DNA of 64,000 bases, from positions 124,001 through 188,000 of the forward strand of contig NZ_QNRC01000002.1 in NCBI RefSeq assembly GCF_003709565.1. The letters are read 5' to 3'. This document shows, piece by piece, positions 43,602-52,765 of the stretch (position 1 is its first letter; the number at the start of each line of letters is the position of its first letter). A model generated the notes under the pieces. The model was not told where the DNA came from, searched no databases, and saw nothing but the letters and a program-made list of their open reading frames with translations. This DNA is from Paracoccus sigandri (GTDB lineage Bacteria > Pseudomonadota > Alphaproteobacteria > Rhodobacterales > Rhodobacteraceae). A program made the translations under genes and the position numbers.

Positions 43602-45115
43602 GCGATGAACTCCTGCGGGCTGCGGAACTTCTTGCCGCCGAAAAGCGAGGGCGTGTCGCCCGAAGAACAGCCGTGCCCGTCGGTAAAGCCGCAGCCGCCC
43701 TTCAGGTCATAGGCATCCTCGACCACCTCGCGATGGGTGGTGGGGATGACGAAGCGATCCTCGTAATTGGCGATGGCCAGCAGGTGATACATCTCGTCGA
43801 TCTGGTGCGGCGTCAGGCCGACGCGCTTGGCCACGCCCAGGTCGACCACCCCGTCGATGGTCTTCGCCCGCATGTAGGAGCGCATGGCCAGCATCCGCTC
43901 CAGCGCGGTGGCCACCGGCGCCTCGTCCCCGGCGGTCAGCATGTTGGCCAGATAGCGCAGCGGGATGCGCAGCGACCGCACGTCGGGCATGTCGTCCTGC
44001 GCGGCGATCCTGCCCGCTTCGGCCGCGTTCTGGATCGGCGACAGCGGCGGCACGTACCAGACCATCGGCAGGGTGCGGTATTCCGGGTGCAGCGGGAAGG
44101 CGATCTTCCATTCCATCGCCATCTTCCAGATCGGGCTGTTCTGCGCGCCCCTGATCCAGTCCTCGGGCACGCCCTCGGCGCGGGCGGCGGCGATCACCTC
44201 GGGGTCGCTGGGGTCCAGGAAGACGCCCAGCTGCGCGTCATAGAGATCCGTCTCCGCCTCCGACGAGGCGGCCTCGGCGATCCTGTCGGCGTCATAGAGC
44301 ATCACCCCCAGATAGCGGATGCGGCCGACGCAGGTTTCCGAACAGACCGTCGGCTGGCCCGATTCCAGGCGCGGATAGCACAGGATGCATTTCTCCGACT
44401 TCCCGGTGGACCAGTTGTAATAGATCTTCTTGTAGGGGCAGCCCGAGACGCACATCCGCCAGCCCCGGCACTTGTCCTGGTCGATCAGCACCACGCCGTC
44501 CTCCTCGCGCTTGTAGATCGCGCCGGACGGGCAGGAGGCCACGCAGGTCGGGTTCAGGCAATGCTCGCACAGCCTGGGCAGATACATCATGAAGGTGTTC
44601 TCGTATTCGCCATAGATCTCCTTCTGGATGCCCTCGAAGTTGTAGTCCTTGCCGCGCTTCTCGAATTCGCCGCCCAGGATCTCCTCCCAGTTCGGGCCCC
44701 ATTCGATCTTCTCCATGCGCTGGCCCGAGATCTTCGAACGCGGCCGGGCGGTCGGGAAGGCCCGCATCTCGGGCGCGGATTTCAGGTGGTCATAGTCGAA
44801 ATCGAAGGGCTCGTAGAAATCGTCGATCTCGGGCAGGTCGGGATTGGCGAAGATATTGGCCAGGATCCGCCACTTGCCGCCCTGCTTGGGTTGCAGATGC
44901 CCCGAGCGGGTCCGCACCCAGCCGCCGTTCCAGCGCTTCTGGTTTTCCCAGTCCTTGGGATAGCCGATGCCGGGCTTGGTCTCGACATTGTTGAACCAGG
45001 CGTATTCGACCCCCTCGCGAGAGGTCCAGACGTTCTTGCAGGTCACCGAACAGGTATGGCAGCCGATACACTTGTCCAGGTTCAGCACCATGCCGATTTG
45101 CGCGCGCACTTTCAT
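43598..45115 (-). CDS. narH: respiratory nitrate reductase beta subunit
   Basis: A 505-residue iron-sulfur protein. Four cysteine groups are visible: CIGCHTCSVTCKNVW near the N-terminus, CEHCLNPTCVASCPSGAIY, CRGWRMCVSGCPYKK (the tryptophan in place of a cysteine marks the [3Fe-4S] cluster) and CILCYPRLESGQPTVCSETC. It carries electrons from NarI to NarG. The start overlaps the narG stop by four bases. Confidence 0.97.
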   Translation of the reverse strand: MKVRAQIGMVLNLDKCIGCHTCSVTCKNVWTSREGVEYAWFNNVETKPGIGYPKDWENQKRWNGGWVRTRSGHLQPKQGGKWRILANIFANPDLPEIDDFYEPFDFDYDHLKSAPEMRAFPTARPRSKISGQRMEKIEWGPNWEEILGGEFEKRGKDYNFEGIQKEIYGEYENTFMMYLPRLCEHCLNPTCVASCPSGAIYKREEDGVVLIDQDKCRGWRMCVSGCPYKKIYYNWSTGKSEKCILCYPRLESGQPTVCSETCVGRIRYLGVMLYDADRIAEAASSEAETDLYDAQLGVFLDPSDPEVIAAARAEGVPEDWIRGAQNSPIWKMAMEWKIAFPLHPEYRTLPMVWYVPPLSPIQNAAEAGRIAAQDDMPDVRSLRIPLRYLANMLTAGDEAPVATALERMLAMRSYMRAKTIDGVVDLGVAKRVGLTPHQIDEMYHLLAIANYEDRFVIPTTHREVVEDAYDLKGGCGFTDGHGCSSGDTPSLFGGKKFRSPQEFIA

Positions 45116-48100
45116 TCCGCTGCCTCCGTCGCTTGGGTTGCGGGTCCCGTTTCCAGGGGTTCGTCCAGCCAGTCGATCCTGTCCATCTTGCGGACGATGA
45201 CGAATTCGTCGCGGTTCGCGCCGACCGTGCCGTAATAGTTGAAGCCATAGCTCTGCTGCGCATAGCCGCCGATCATGTGGGTGGGCTTGGGCACGATGCG
45301 CGTGACCGAGTTGTGGATGCCGCCGCGCTGGCCGGTGATCTGGCTGCCCGGCGTGTTCACGATCTTTTCCTGCGCGTGATACATGAACATGCTGCCTTCC
45401 TTCATCCGCTGGCTGACCACCGCGCGGGCGGCGATCACGCCGTTGCTGTTGAAGACCTCGACCCAGTCGTTATCGACCAGCCCGGCCGTGCGGGCGTCGG
45501 TTTCCGACAGCCAGACCACCGGCCCGCCGCGGTTCAGCGTCAGCATCAGAAGGTTGTCGGTATAGGTCGAATGGATGCCCCATTTCTGGTGCGGGGTCAG
45601 GAAGTTCAGCACCACATGCCTTTCGCCGCTGGCCAGCGATTTCGTGGCATCCGCGCCGATGGTCTTCAGGTCCACCGGCGGGCGCCAGGTCACGAAGCCC
45701 TCGCCAAAGGCCCGCATCCATTCGTGGTCCTGATAGAGCTGCTGGCGCCCCGTCAGGGTCCGCCAGGGGATCAGCTCATGCACGTTGGTCCAGCCGGCGT
45801 TATAGCAGACCTCCTCGCTTTCGATCCCCGACCAGGTGGGCGAGGAGATGATCTTCCTCGGCTGGGCGGCGATGTCGCGGAAGCGGATCTTCTCGTCCTC
45901 CTTCACTTCGGCCAGGTGCTTGTGATCGCGGCCCGTCGCCTTGGACAGCGACTGCCAGGCCTTCACGGCGACCTCTCCGTTCGTCTCGGGGGCCAGCATC
46001 AGCACCACCTCGGCCGCGTCGATGGCGGTCTCGATCCGCGCCATGCCGCGCGTCGGGCCGTCCTCGGTCACGCGGCCGTTCAGGGCCTGCAGGTGATGGA
46101 CCTCCTCGGCCGTGTCCCAGCTGATCCCCTTGCCGCCATTGCCCAGCTTCTCCATCAGCGGGCCCAGCGCGGTAAAGCGCCGGTAGAGGTTCGGGTAATC
46201 GCGCGTCACCTCGATATAGGCGGGCGCGGTTTTGCCGGGGATCAGCTCGCATTCGCCGCGCTTCCAGTCGCGCACGGCGGGCTGGGCGATCTCGCCGGGG
46301 CTGTCATGCTGCAGGGGCAGCTGCACCACGTCCGTCTCGACCCCCAGGATCTCGGGCGCGATTTCCGAGAACTTGCGGGCGATGGACTTGAAGATCTCCC
46401 AGTCGGAGCGCGATTCATAGGCCGGGTCCACCGCCGCCTGCAGCGGGTGGATGAAGGGATGCATGTCCGAGGTGTTCATGTCGTCCTTTTCGTACCAGCT
46501 GGCGGTCGGCAGGACGATGTCGGCATAGACGGCGGTGGTCGACATGCGGAAGTCGATCGTCACGAGCAGGTCCAGCTTGCCTTCCGGCGCCTGGTCGTGC
46601 CAGGCGGCCTCGACCGGCTTCTGGCGGCCCTCCTGCCCCAGGTCCTTGCCCTGCACGCCGTGATCGGTGCCCAGCAGGTGCTTGAGGAAATATTCATGCC
46701 CCTTGCCCGAGGACCCCAGCAGGTTCGAGCGCCAGACGAACAGGTTCCGCGGCCAGTTTTCCGGCGCGTCGGGATCCTCACAGGACATCTGCAACCCGCC
46801 GGATTTCAGCTCGCGCGCGACGTAATCCTTGACGGCGATGCCCTCGGCCTTGGCCGCGCGGCCGACCTCCAGCGGGTTGGTCTTCAGCTGCGGGGCCGAG
46901 GGCAGCCAGCCCATCCGTTCGGCGCGGATGTTGTAGTCGATCAGGCTGAGCCGGTTCCAGTCGCCCTCGGGCGCGGTGGGCGACAGGATTTCCTGCGCGC
47001 TGACCGTCTCGTAGCGCCACTGGTCGGTATGGGCATACCAGGCGCTGGTCGAGTTCATGTGCCGCGGTGGCCGTGCCCAGTCCAGCGCGAAGGCCAGCGC
47101 CGTCCAGCCGGTCTGCGGGCGCAGCTTTTCCTGGCCGACGTAATGCGCCCAGCCGCCGCCCGACTGGCCGACGCAGCCGCACATCACCAGCATGTTGATG
47201 ACCGCGCGGTAATTCATGTCCATGTGGAACCAGTGGTTCATCGCCGCGCCGATGATGATCATCGACCGCCCGTTGGTCTTTTCGGCATTGGCGGCGAATT
47301 CGCGCGCCACCTGGATGATCTTGTCGCGGCGCACGCCGGTGATGCGCTCGGCCCAGGCCGGGGTGAAGGGCACGTCGGCGTCATAGTCGCGGGCGACATT
47401 TTCGCCGCCCAGGCCCCGGTCCAGACTGTAATTGGCGCAGAGAAGGTCGAAGACCGTGGCCACCAGCGCCTCGCTGCCATCGGCCAGCACCACCCGGCGG
47501 GCGGGCACGTTGCGGGTCAAGACCTCGCCCCGGTCGTCCAGCGCGAAGCCGTTGGTGGCCGCGCCGCCGAAGAAGGGGAAATCCACCGCCGCGACCTGGT
47601 CGTGATCGCCCTCCAGGATCAGGCTCATCTTCAGGCGCACGTCGCGCGCGCCGGCCTTCTGCTCAAGGTTCCAGCGCCCGGTCTCCATGTCCTTGCCGCC
47701 CGAGGTGCCGGTCTCGGCCACCCCCGCCGCCTTGCTGGGCGCGACGCCGCCCTCGGCCGTCCAGCGATAGCCGATCGAGCCGTTCGGCGCGACCAGATCG
47801 CCGCTGGTCTCGTCGATCGCCACGGTCTTCCAGTCCGGGTTGCCGCGCTGGCCCAGGGCATCGGGCAGGTCGGAGGCGCGCAGCTGCCGCCCCGCCACCA
47901 GCCGGTCGCCCTGCCGGTCCAGCACCACCAGCATCGGCATGTCGGAATAGCGGCGGCAGTAATCCTCGAAATACTCGGCCTGCCGGTCCAGGTGGAATTC
48001 GCGCAGGATGACGTGGCCGAAGGCCATGCCAAGCGCCGCGTCGGTGCCCTGCTTGGCGTTCAGCCAGATGTCGCCGAATTTCGCGGCCTCGGAATAGTCG

Positions 48101-48948
48101 GGGCAGATCACCGCGGACTTGGTGCCCTTGTAGCGCACCTCGGTATAGAAATGCGCGTCGGGCGTGCGGGTCTGCGGCACGTTCGAGCCCCACAGCAGCA
48201 GATAGCCCGCATTGTACCAGTCGGCCGATTCCGGCACGTCGGTCTGTTCGCCCCAGGTCATCGGCGAGGCCGGCGGCAGGTCGCAATACCAATCGTAGAA
48301 GGACATGCAGGTCCCGCCCAGAAGCGACAGATAGCGCGTCCCCGCCGCATAGGAGATCATCGACATGGCCGGGATGGGCGAGAAGCCGAAGACCCGGTCG
48401 GGGCCATATGTCTTGGCGGTATAGGCATTGGCGGCGGCGGTGATCTCGGTCGCCTCGTCCCAGGTCGCGCGCACGAAGCCGCCCTTGCCGCGGATGCGGG
48501 TATAGCTGGCGCGGGCCTGCGGATCCTCCTGGATCGCGGTCCAGGCCTGGATCGGGGTCATGGTCTTGCGCTTCTCGCGCCACAGCTTCATCAGCCGGCC
48601 GCGGATCAGCGGCGTCTTCACCCGGTTCGCGGAATAGAGATACCAGCTGTAGGAGGCGCCGCGCGCGCAGCCGCGCGGCTCGTGGTTCGGCAGGTCCGGC
48701 CGGGTGCGCGGATAGTCGGTCTGCTGCGTCTCCCAGGTGACGATGCCCGACTTGACATAGATCTTCCAGGAGCAGGAGCCGGTGCAGTTCACCCCATGGG
48801 TGGAGCGGACGATCTTGTCGTGGCGCCAGCGCGAGCGATAGGTCTCTTCCCAGTCGCGGTTCTCGGTCGTGGTCTGGCCATGCCCTTCCGCGAACACGTC
48901 CTTGCGGGCGGGTTTCAGGAAGTTCAGGCGATCCAGCAGATGGCTCAT
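45112..48948 (-). CDS. narG: respiratory nitrate reductase alpha subunit
   Basis: A 1278-residue Mo-bisMGD enzyme reducing nitrate to nitrite on the cytoplasmic side. The [4Fe-4S] FS0 ligands are H51, C55, C59 and C94 in HGVNCTGSCSWKIY and PRGCARGASY. The Mo-ligand aspartate region is SFYDWYCDLPPASPMTWGEQ. There is no twin-arginine signal, as expected for Nar rather than Nap. Slightly longer than the E. coli protein (1247). It begins 14 bases after narK with AGGAGACAGCC before the ATG. Confidence 0.97.
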   Translation of the reverse strand: MSHLLDRLNFLKPARKDVFAEGHGQTTTENRDWEETYRSRWRHDKIVRSTHGVNCTGSCSWKIYVKSGIVTWETQQTDYPRTRPDLPNHEPRGCARGASYSWYLYSANRVKTPLIRGRLMKLWREKRKTMTPIQAWTAIQEDPQARASYTRIRGKGGFVRATWDEATEITAAANAYTAKTYGPDRVFGFSPIPAMSMISYAAGTRYLSLLGGTCMSFYDWYCDLPPASPMTWGEQTDVPESADWYNAGYLLLWGSNVPQTRTPDAHFYTEVRYKGTKSAVICPDYSEAAKFGDIWLNAKQGTDAALGMAFGHVILREFHLDRQAEYFEDYCRRYSDMPMLVVLDRQGDRLVAGRQLRASDLPDALGQRGNPDWKTVAIDETSGDLVAPNGSIGYRWTAEGGVAPSKAAGVAETGTSGGKDMETGRWNLEQKAGARDVRLKMSLILEGDHDQVAAVDFPFFGGAATNGFALDDRGEVLTRNVPARRVVLADGSEALVATVFDLLCANYSLDRGLGGENVARDYDADVPFTPAWAERITGVRRDKIIQVAREFAANAEKTNGRSMIIIGAAMNHWFHMDMNYRAVINMLVMCGCVGQSGGGWAHYVGQEKLRPQTGWTALAFALDWARPPRHMNSTSAWYAHTDQWRYETVSAQEILSPTAPEGDWNRLSLIDYNIRAERMGWLPSAPQLKTNPLEVGRAAKAEGIAVKDYVARELKSGGLQMSCEDPDAPENWPRNLFVWRSNLLGSSGKGHEYFLKHLLGTDHGVQGKDLGQEGRQKPVEAAWHDQAPEGKLDLLVTIDFRMSTTAVYADIVLPTASWYEKDDMNTSDMHPFIHPLQAAVDPAYESRSDWEIFKSIARKFSEIAPEILGVETDVVQLPLQHDSPGEIAQPAVRDWKRGECELIPGKTAPAYIEVTRDYPNLYRRFTALGPLMEKLGNGGKGISWDTAEEVHHLQALNGRVTEDGPTRGMARIETAIDAAEVVLMLAPETNGEVAVKAWQSLSKATGRDHKHLAEVKEDEKIRFRDIAAQPRKIISSPTWSGIESEEVCYNAGWTNVHELIPWRTLTGRQQLYQDHEWMRAFGEGFVTWRPPVDLKTIGADATKSLASGERHVVLNFLTPHQKWGIHSTYTDNLLMLTLNRGGPVVWLSETDARTAGLVDNDWVEVFNSNGVIAARAVVSQRMKEGSMFMYHAQEKIVNTPGSQITGQRGGIHNSVTRIVPKPTHMIGGYAQQSYGFNYYGTVGANRDEFVIVRKMDRIDWLDEPLETGPATQATEAAE

Positions 48949-48962
48949 GGCTGTCTCCTATG

Positions 48963-51680
48963 TCAGGCTGGATTGGCGGCGCCGTCGGGGGCGCGGCGAT
49001 GTTCGATGTCGTGCAAAAGCCCGCCCGGCCGGGTGTAGAAGACCCAGGTCACGGCAAGGCAGACGACGTAGAAGGCAAGGAAGGCCCACAGCGCGCCAAG
49101 CGCCGATCCGGTCATGGCGATCGAGCTGCCATAGGCCTTGGGGATGAAGAAGCCGCCATAGGCGCCGATCGCGCTGGTGAAGGCGATGATCGCGGCGGAT
49201 TCGCGGTCGGACTGGCGGCGGCGCTCCTCGGGCGACAGCTGCGGCTCCAGCCGGGCGACTTCCTTGCGCATGATCACGGGGATCATCTGGAAGGTCGAGG
49301 AATTGCCGACCCCGGTGAAGAAGAACAGCGCCATGAAGCCCGCGAAGAAGCCCGCGAAGGACAGCGCCTGCAGCGAGACGATCACCAGCGCGACCGACAC
49401 GATCATGCCCGCGAAGACCCAGAAGGTGACGCGCCCGCCGCCGACCCGGTCGGCCAGCCAGCCCGAACCCGCCCGGCTGAGCGCGCCGACCAGCGGCCCC
49501 AGGAAGACGAATTGCAGCGCGTTCACCTCGGGGAAGGCCAGCCCGATCAGCAGCGGGAAGCCCGCCGAATAGCCGATGAAGCTGCCGAAGGTGCCGATAT
49601 AGAGGACGCACATCACCCAGTTATGCTTGCGCGTGAAGATCACCGCCTGTTCGCGGAAACTGGCGCGGGCATCGGTGATGTCGTTCATGCCCAGCCAGGC
49701 GGCCACGGTCGCGGCGATGACGAAGGGCACCCAGACGAAGCCCGCGTTCTGCATCCACAGCTGCCCGCCATCGGACAGCTGCTGCGGCGCGCCGCCCATG
49801 GCGCCGAAGACGCCCATGGTGATGACGATGGGCACCAGGAACTGCAACAACGACACGCCCAGGTTGCCCAGCCCGGCATTCAGCCCCATCGCGTTGCCCT
49901 TTTCCGATTTCGGGAAGAAGAAGCTGATATTGGCCATGGACGAAGCGAAGTTGGCCCCGCCCAGCCCGCAGAGCAGCGCCAAGGCGATGAAGATCAGATA
50001 GGGCGTGGTCGGGTCCTGCACCGCATAGCCGATGCCCATGGCCGGGATCAGCAGCGAGGCGGTCGACAGCGTCGTCCACAGCCGCCCGCCGAAGATCGGC
50101 ACCATGAAGCTGTAGAAGATCCTCAGCGTCGCCCCCGACAGCGCCGGCAGCGCCGCCAGCCAGAACAGCTGGTCCTGCGAGAAGGCGAAGCCGATCGAGG
50201 GCAGCCGGGCGACGACGACCGACCAGACCATCCAGACCGCGAAGGCCAGCGTCAGCGCCGGGATCGAGATCCACAGGTTGCGCCGCGCGACCTTGCGGCC
50301 CTTCTCGGCCCAGAAGACCGGGTCCTCGGGGCGCCAGTCCTCCAGCACGCGCGGCATCACGGTCCGCTCGGGGTCGTGGACCTCGGCCAGTTCGGGGAAG
50401 CTGGGCAGCCGGTCCAGCGCAGCGCCGTGGGCGCGCCGCTCCATCGCGCGGATCGACAGGTGCATCCAGGCCATCGACACGGCGACGACCAGCAAGAGCA
50501 GCGCGAAGCTGGAGGTCCAGATGCCGGTCAGGTCCAGAAGCGCGCCGAAGACGATGGGCAGGATGAAGCCGCCCAGCCCGCCGATCATGCCGACAAGCCC
50601 GCCGACCGCGCCGACATGGTTCGGATAATAGACCGGGATGTGCTTGAAGACCGCGGCCTTGCCCAGGCTCATGAAGAACCCCAGCGCGAACAGCGTCACC
50701 ACGAAGGGCCACAGCCCCATCTCGGTCGAGAAGGTGATGATCCCGTCCTTGCCGCGGATCGCGTAATCGGTCGGCGGATAGGACAGCATGAACAGGAACA
50801 GCGCGCAGAAGCCGAAGGTCCAGTACATGACCGTGCGGGCGCCGAAACGGTCCGACAGCACGCCGCCATAGGCGCGGAAGACGCTGGCCGACAGGCTGAA
50901 GGCCGCCGCCGCCATCCCGGCGACGCGCAGATCGACCCCGTAGACCTCGGTCAGGTAATGCGGCAGCCACAGCGCCAGGGCGACGAAGCCGCCGAAGACG
51001 AAGAAATAATAGAGCGAGAAGCGCCAGACCTGCAGCTTCCTCAGCGGCGCGAATTGCTGGGCCAGCGTGGGCGCGGCGATCCCCTGCGCGCGGCGGGCCT
51101 CGAAATCGGGATCGTCGCGGGCGGCCAGCAGGAAGAACAGGCCCATCAGCGCGATGCCGACGGCCCAGATCTGCGCCACGGCCTGCCAGCCCCAGGCGAC
51201 CAGCACGAAGGGCGCCAGGAACTTGGTCACCGCCGCGCCGACATTGCCCATCCCGAAGATGCCAAGCGCGGTGCCCTGCCGCTCGGTCGGGAACCATTTC
51301 GACACATAGGCGACGCCGATGATGAAGCTGCCCCCGGCCAGCCCGACGCCGAGCGCCGCCAGCAGGAAGCCGGCATAGGTGCTGGCCCAGGTCAGCGCCC
51401 AGGTCGCCAGCGCCGTGAACAGCATCTGCAGCGAGAAGACCAGCCGCCCGCCATAGCGTTCCGTCCAGACGCCCAGGATCAGCCGGCTCAGCGATCCGGT
51501 CAGGATCGGGGTGGCGATCAGCAATCCGTATTGGAACTCGGTCAGGCCGAGATCCTCCTTGATGGTGATCCCGATGATCGAGAAGATCGTCCAGACGGCA
51601 AAGCACAGCGTGAAGGCGGTGGTGCTGAGCCACAGCGCCTTCTGCTGCTGCATCGGGGACGGAGAATGTAGATCCGGCAT
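48963..51680 (-). CDS. narK: fused NarK1-NarK2 nitrate/nitrite transporter
   Basis: A 905-residue membrane protein made of two major-facilitator domains. The N-half (about 1-400) carries the nitrate signature GVGLAGGSFIIGVAYVSKWF and GMGNVGAAVTKFL; the C-half (about 460-900) carries GLGGANFASSMANISFFFPK and GLNAGLGNLGVSLLQF. A polar linker (ERRAHGAALDRLPSFPE onward) joins them. In Paracoccus the NarK1 half is linked to nitrate uptake with protons and the NarK2 half to nitrate/nitrite exchange. I chose MPDLHSPSPM (GGAG upstream); an ATG 12 codons earlier lies very near the transcription start predicted from the FNR/NarR box. Confidence 0.92.
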   Translation of the reverse strand: MPDLHSPSPMQQQKALWLSTTAFTLCFAVWTIFSIIGITIKEDLGLTEFQYGLLIATPILTGSLSRLILGVWTERYGGRLVFSLQMLFTALATWALTWASTYAGFLLAALGVGLAGGSFIIGVAYVSKWFPTERQGTALGIFGMGNVGAAVTKFLAPFVLVAWGWQAVAQIWAVGIALMGLFFLLAARDDPDFEARRAQGIAAPTLAQQFAPLRKLQVWRFSLYYFFVFGGFVALALWLPHYLTEVYGVDLRVAGMAAAAFSLSASVFRAYGGVLSDRFGARTVMYWTFGFCALFLFMLSYPPTDYAIRGKDGIITFSTEMGLWPFVVTLFALGFFMSLGKAAVFKHIPVYYPNHVGAVGGLVGMIGGLGGFILPIVFGALLDLTGIWTSSFALLLLVVAVSMAWMHLSIRAMERRAHGAALDRLPSFPELAEVHDPERTVMPRVLEDWRPEDPVFWAEKGRKVARRNLWISIPALTLAFAVWMVWSVVVARLPSIGFAFSQDQLFWLAALPALSGATLRIFYSFMVPIFGGRLWTTLSTASLLIPAMGIGYAVQDPTTPYLIFIALALLCGLGGANFASSMANISFFFPKSEKGNAMGLNAGLGNLGVSLLQFLVPIVITMGVFGAMGGAPQQLSDGGQLWMQNAGFVWVPFVIAATVAAWLGMNDITDARASFREQAVIFTRKHNWVMCVLYIGTFGSFIGYSAGFPLLIGLAFPEVNALQFVFLGPLVGALSRAGSGWLADRVGGGRVTFWVFAGMIVSVALVIVSLQALSFAGFFAGFMALFFFTGVGNSSTFQMIPVIMRKEVARLEPQLSPEERRRQSDRESAAIIAFTSAIGAYGGFFIPKAYGSSIAMTGSALGALWAFLAFYVVCLAVTWVFYTRPGGLLHDIEHRRAPDGAANPA

Positions 51681-51752
51681 GGCGGCTTGCTCCGATTGGT
51701 CTGTCGCGCGTTCCATTTGCCTCGAAGCAGCATGGTAAGGTGACAGGGCGAT

Positions 51753-51766
51753 TTGATCTCGGTCAA
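51753..51766. promoter_or_regulatory. FNR/NarR-type box upstream of narK
   Basis: TTGAT-CTCG-GTCAA is an FNR-family palindrome with a single T/C asymmetry. Its centre is 79 bases from the chosen narK ATG; a class II promoter (box at -41.5) would start transcription near 51718, leaving a leader of about 38 bases. Confidence 0.7.
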
Positions 51767-51888
51767 TCCGCGGATTCGGCGCCGGGAAAAGCGCGCTCTT
51801 TTGGATTTTGACAAATGACCGCCACGAAAGCGTCAAATCCTGGGGGCGCATTCGCCTGTCGGCCGGGCGACAAATCCGGCCAATGCAA

Positions 51889-51902
51889 TTGACAAAAGTC
51901 AA
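51889..51902. promoter_or_regulatory. FNR/NarR-type box upstream of narR
   Basis: TTGAC-AAAA-GTCAA is a perfect palindrome of the FNR superfamily (NNR/DNR-type TTGAC half-sites). Its centre is 65 bases before the narR ATG; with a -41.5 geometry transcription would start near 51937. It suggests control of narR by itself, FNR or NNR. Confidence 0.7.
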
Positions 51903-51960
51903 AAATGCCGCGAGGGTGAATCACCGCTCCCGCCAGCCATCCCGCCGCCAAGGACAGCCC

Positions 51961-52665
51961 ATGCGCGAAGAAGACCGGGCCGAAATCCGCAACCTGCCGC
52001 TGTTTCGCGACATGGCCAGCCCGGCCTTCGACGCGCTGATGCACGCGGCCTATGACCAGGTCTTTCCCGCCCAGCTGGAGCTGATCCGCCAGGGCGAAGG
52101 CGCGAATTTCCTGCATGTCGTGCTGGAGGGCGCGGTCGAGCTCTATGCCCGGTGGCGCGAGCACGAGACCACCATGGCGGTGGTCCAGCCGGTCGCCACC
52201 TTCATCCTGGCCGCCTGCATGCGCGACGCGCCCTATCTGATGTCGGCGCGCACGCTGCAGCGCTCGCGGATCGTGCTGATTCCGGCGGTGGACGTGCGCG
52301 CCGCCTTCGCCCGCGATCCGGGCTTCGCGATGGCGGCGGTCCAGGAACTGTCCGAGGGCTATCGCAGCCTGGTACGCCACGCCAAGAACCTGAAGCTGCG
52401 CAATGCCCGCGAAAGGCTGGGCGCCTATCTGCTGCAGAAATCCCAGGAGGCGGGCGAGGCGAAGGGCTTCGTGCTGCCGCAGGAAAAGCGGCTGCTGGCC
52501 TCTTACCTGGGGATGACGCCGGAAAGCCTGTCGCGGGCCTTCAAGGCGCTGAAGGCGCATGGCGTCCATATCGACGGGATGCGCGTCATCATCACCGATC
52601 CCGCCGCGCTCAGGGCGCTGGCCCAGCCCGACAGCCTGCTGGACGCGGTGCTGAACATCCCCTGA
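51961..52665 (+). CDS. narR: Crp/Fnr-family nitrate/nitrite-responsive regulator NarR
   Basis: A 234-residue Crp/Fnr protein. Residues 1-140 form a cyclic-nucleotide-binding-like barrel (LIRQGEGANFLHVVLEGAVELYARW) and the C-terminus a helix-turn-helix (KRLLASYLGMTPESLSRAFKALKAHG). The N-terminal cysteine cluster of FNR is missing, with only C113-like cysteine in LAACMRDAP, which fits NarR of Paracoccus rather than FnrP. Divergent position next to narK supports this. The ATG is set by homology, since the frame is open far upstream through both boxes. Confidence 0.87.
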   Translation: MREEDRAEIRNLPLFRDMASPAFDALMHAAYDQVFPAQLELIRQGEGANFLHVVLEGAVELYARWREHETTMAVVQPVATFILAACMRDAPYLMSARTLQRSRIVLIPAVDVRAAFARDPGFAMAAVQELSEGYRSLVRHAKNLKLRNARERLGAYLLQKSQEAGEAKGFVLPQEKRLLASYLGMTPESLSRAFKALKAHGVHIDGMRVIITDPAALRALAQPDSLLDAVLNIP

Positions 52666-52765
52666 CGCACGGGCCGACTCGGGCCCCGACGCGCGGGCCG
52701 TCATCTACAACCCAAGACGGGCTTTTCCCGGTTCTGCCTTCGCGATATGCAGCGACGGCTTGGGC

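Noticed and set aside
45133-49038. A 1301-codon open frame on the plus strand antisense to narG
   Set aside because: It mirrors narG codon by codon, is rich in Arg, His, Gln, Pro and Gly, has no recognisable domain, and is the expected result of high third-position GC in the opposite gene.
51808-51960. A longer narR start
   Set aside because: It would place the perfect TTGAC-AAAA-GTCAA regulatory palindrome inside the coding sequence; homology starts at MREEDRAEIRNLPLF.
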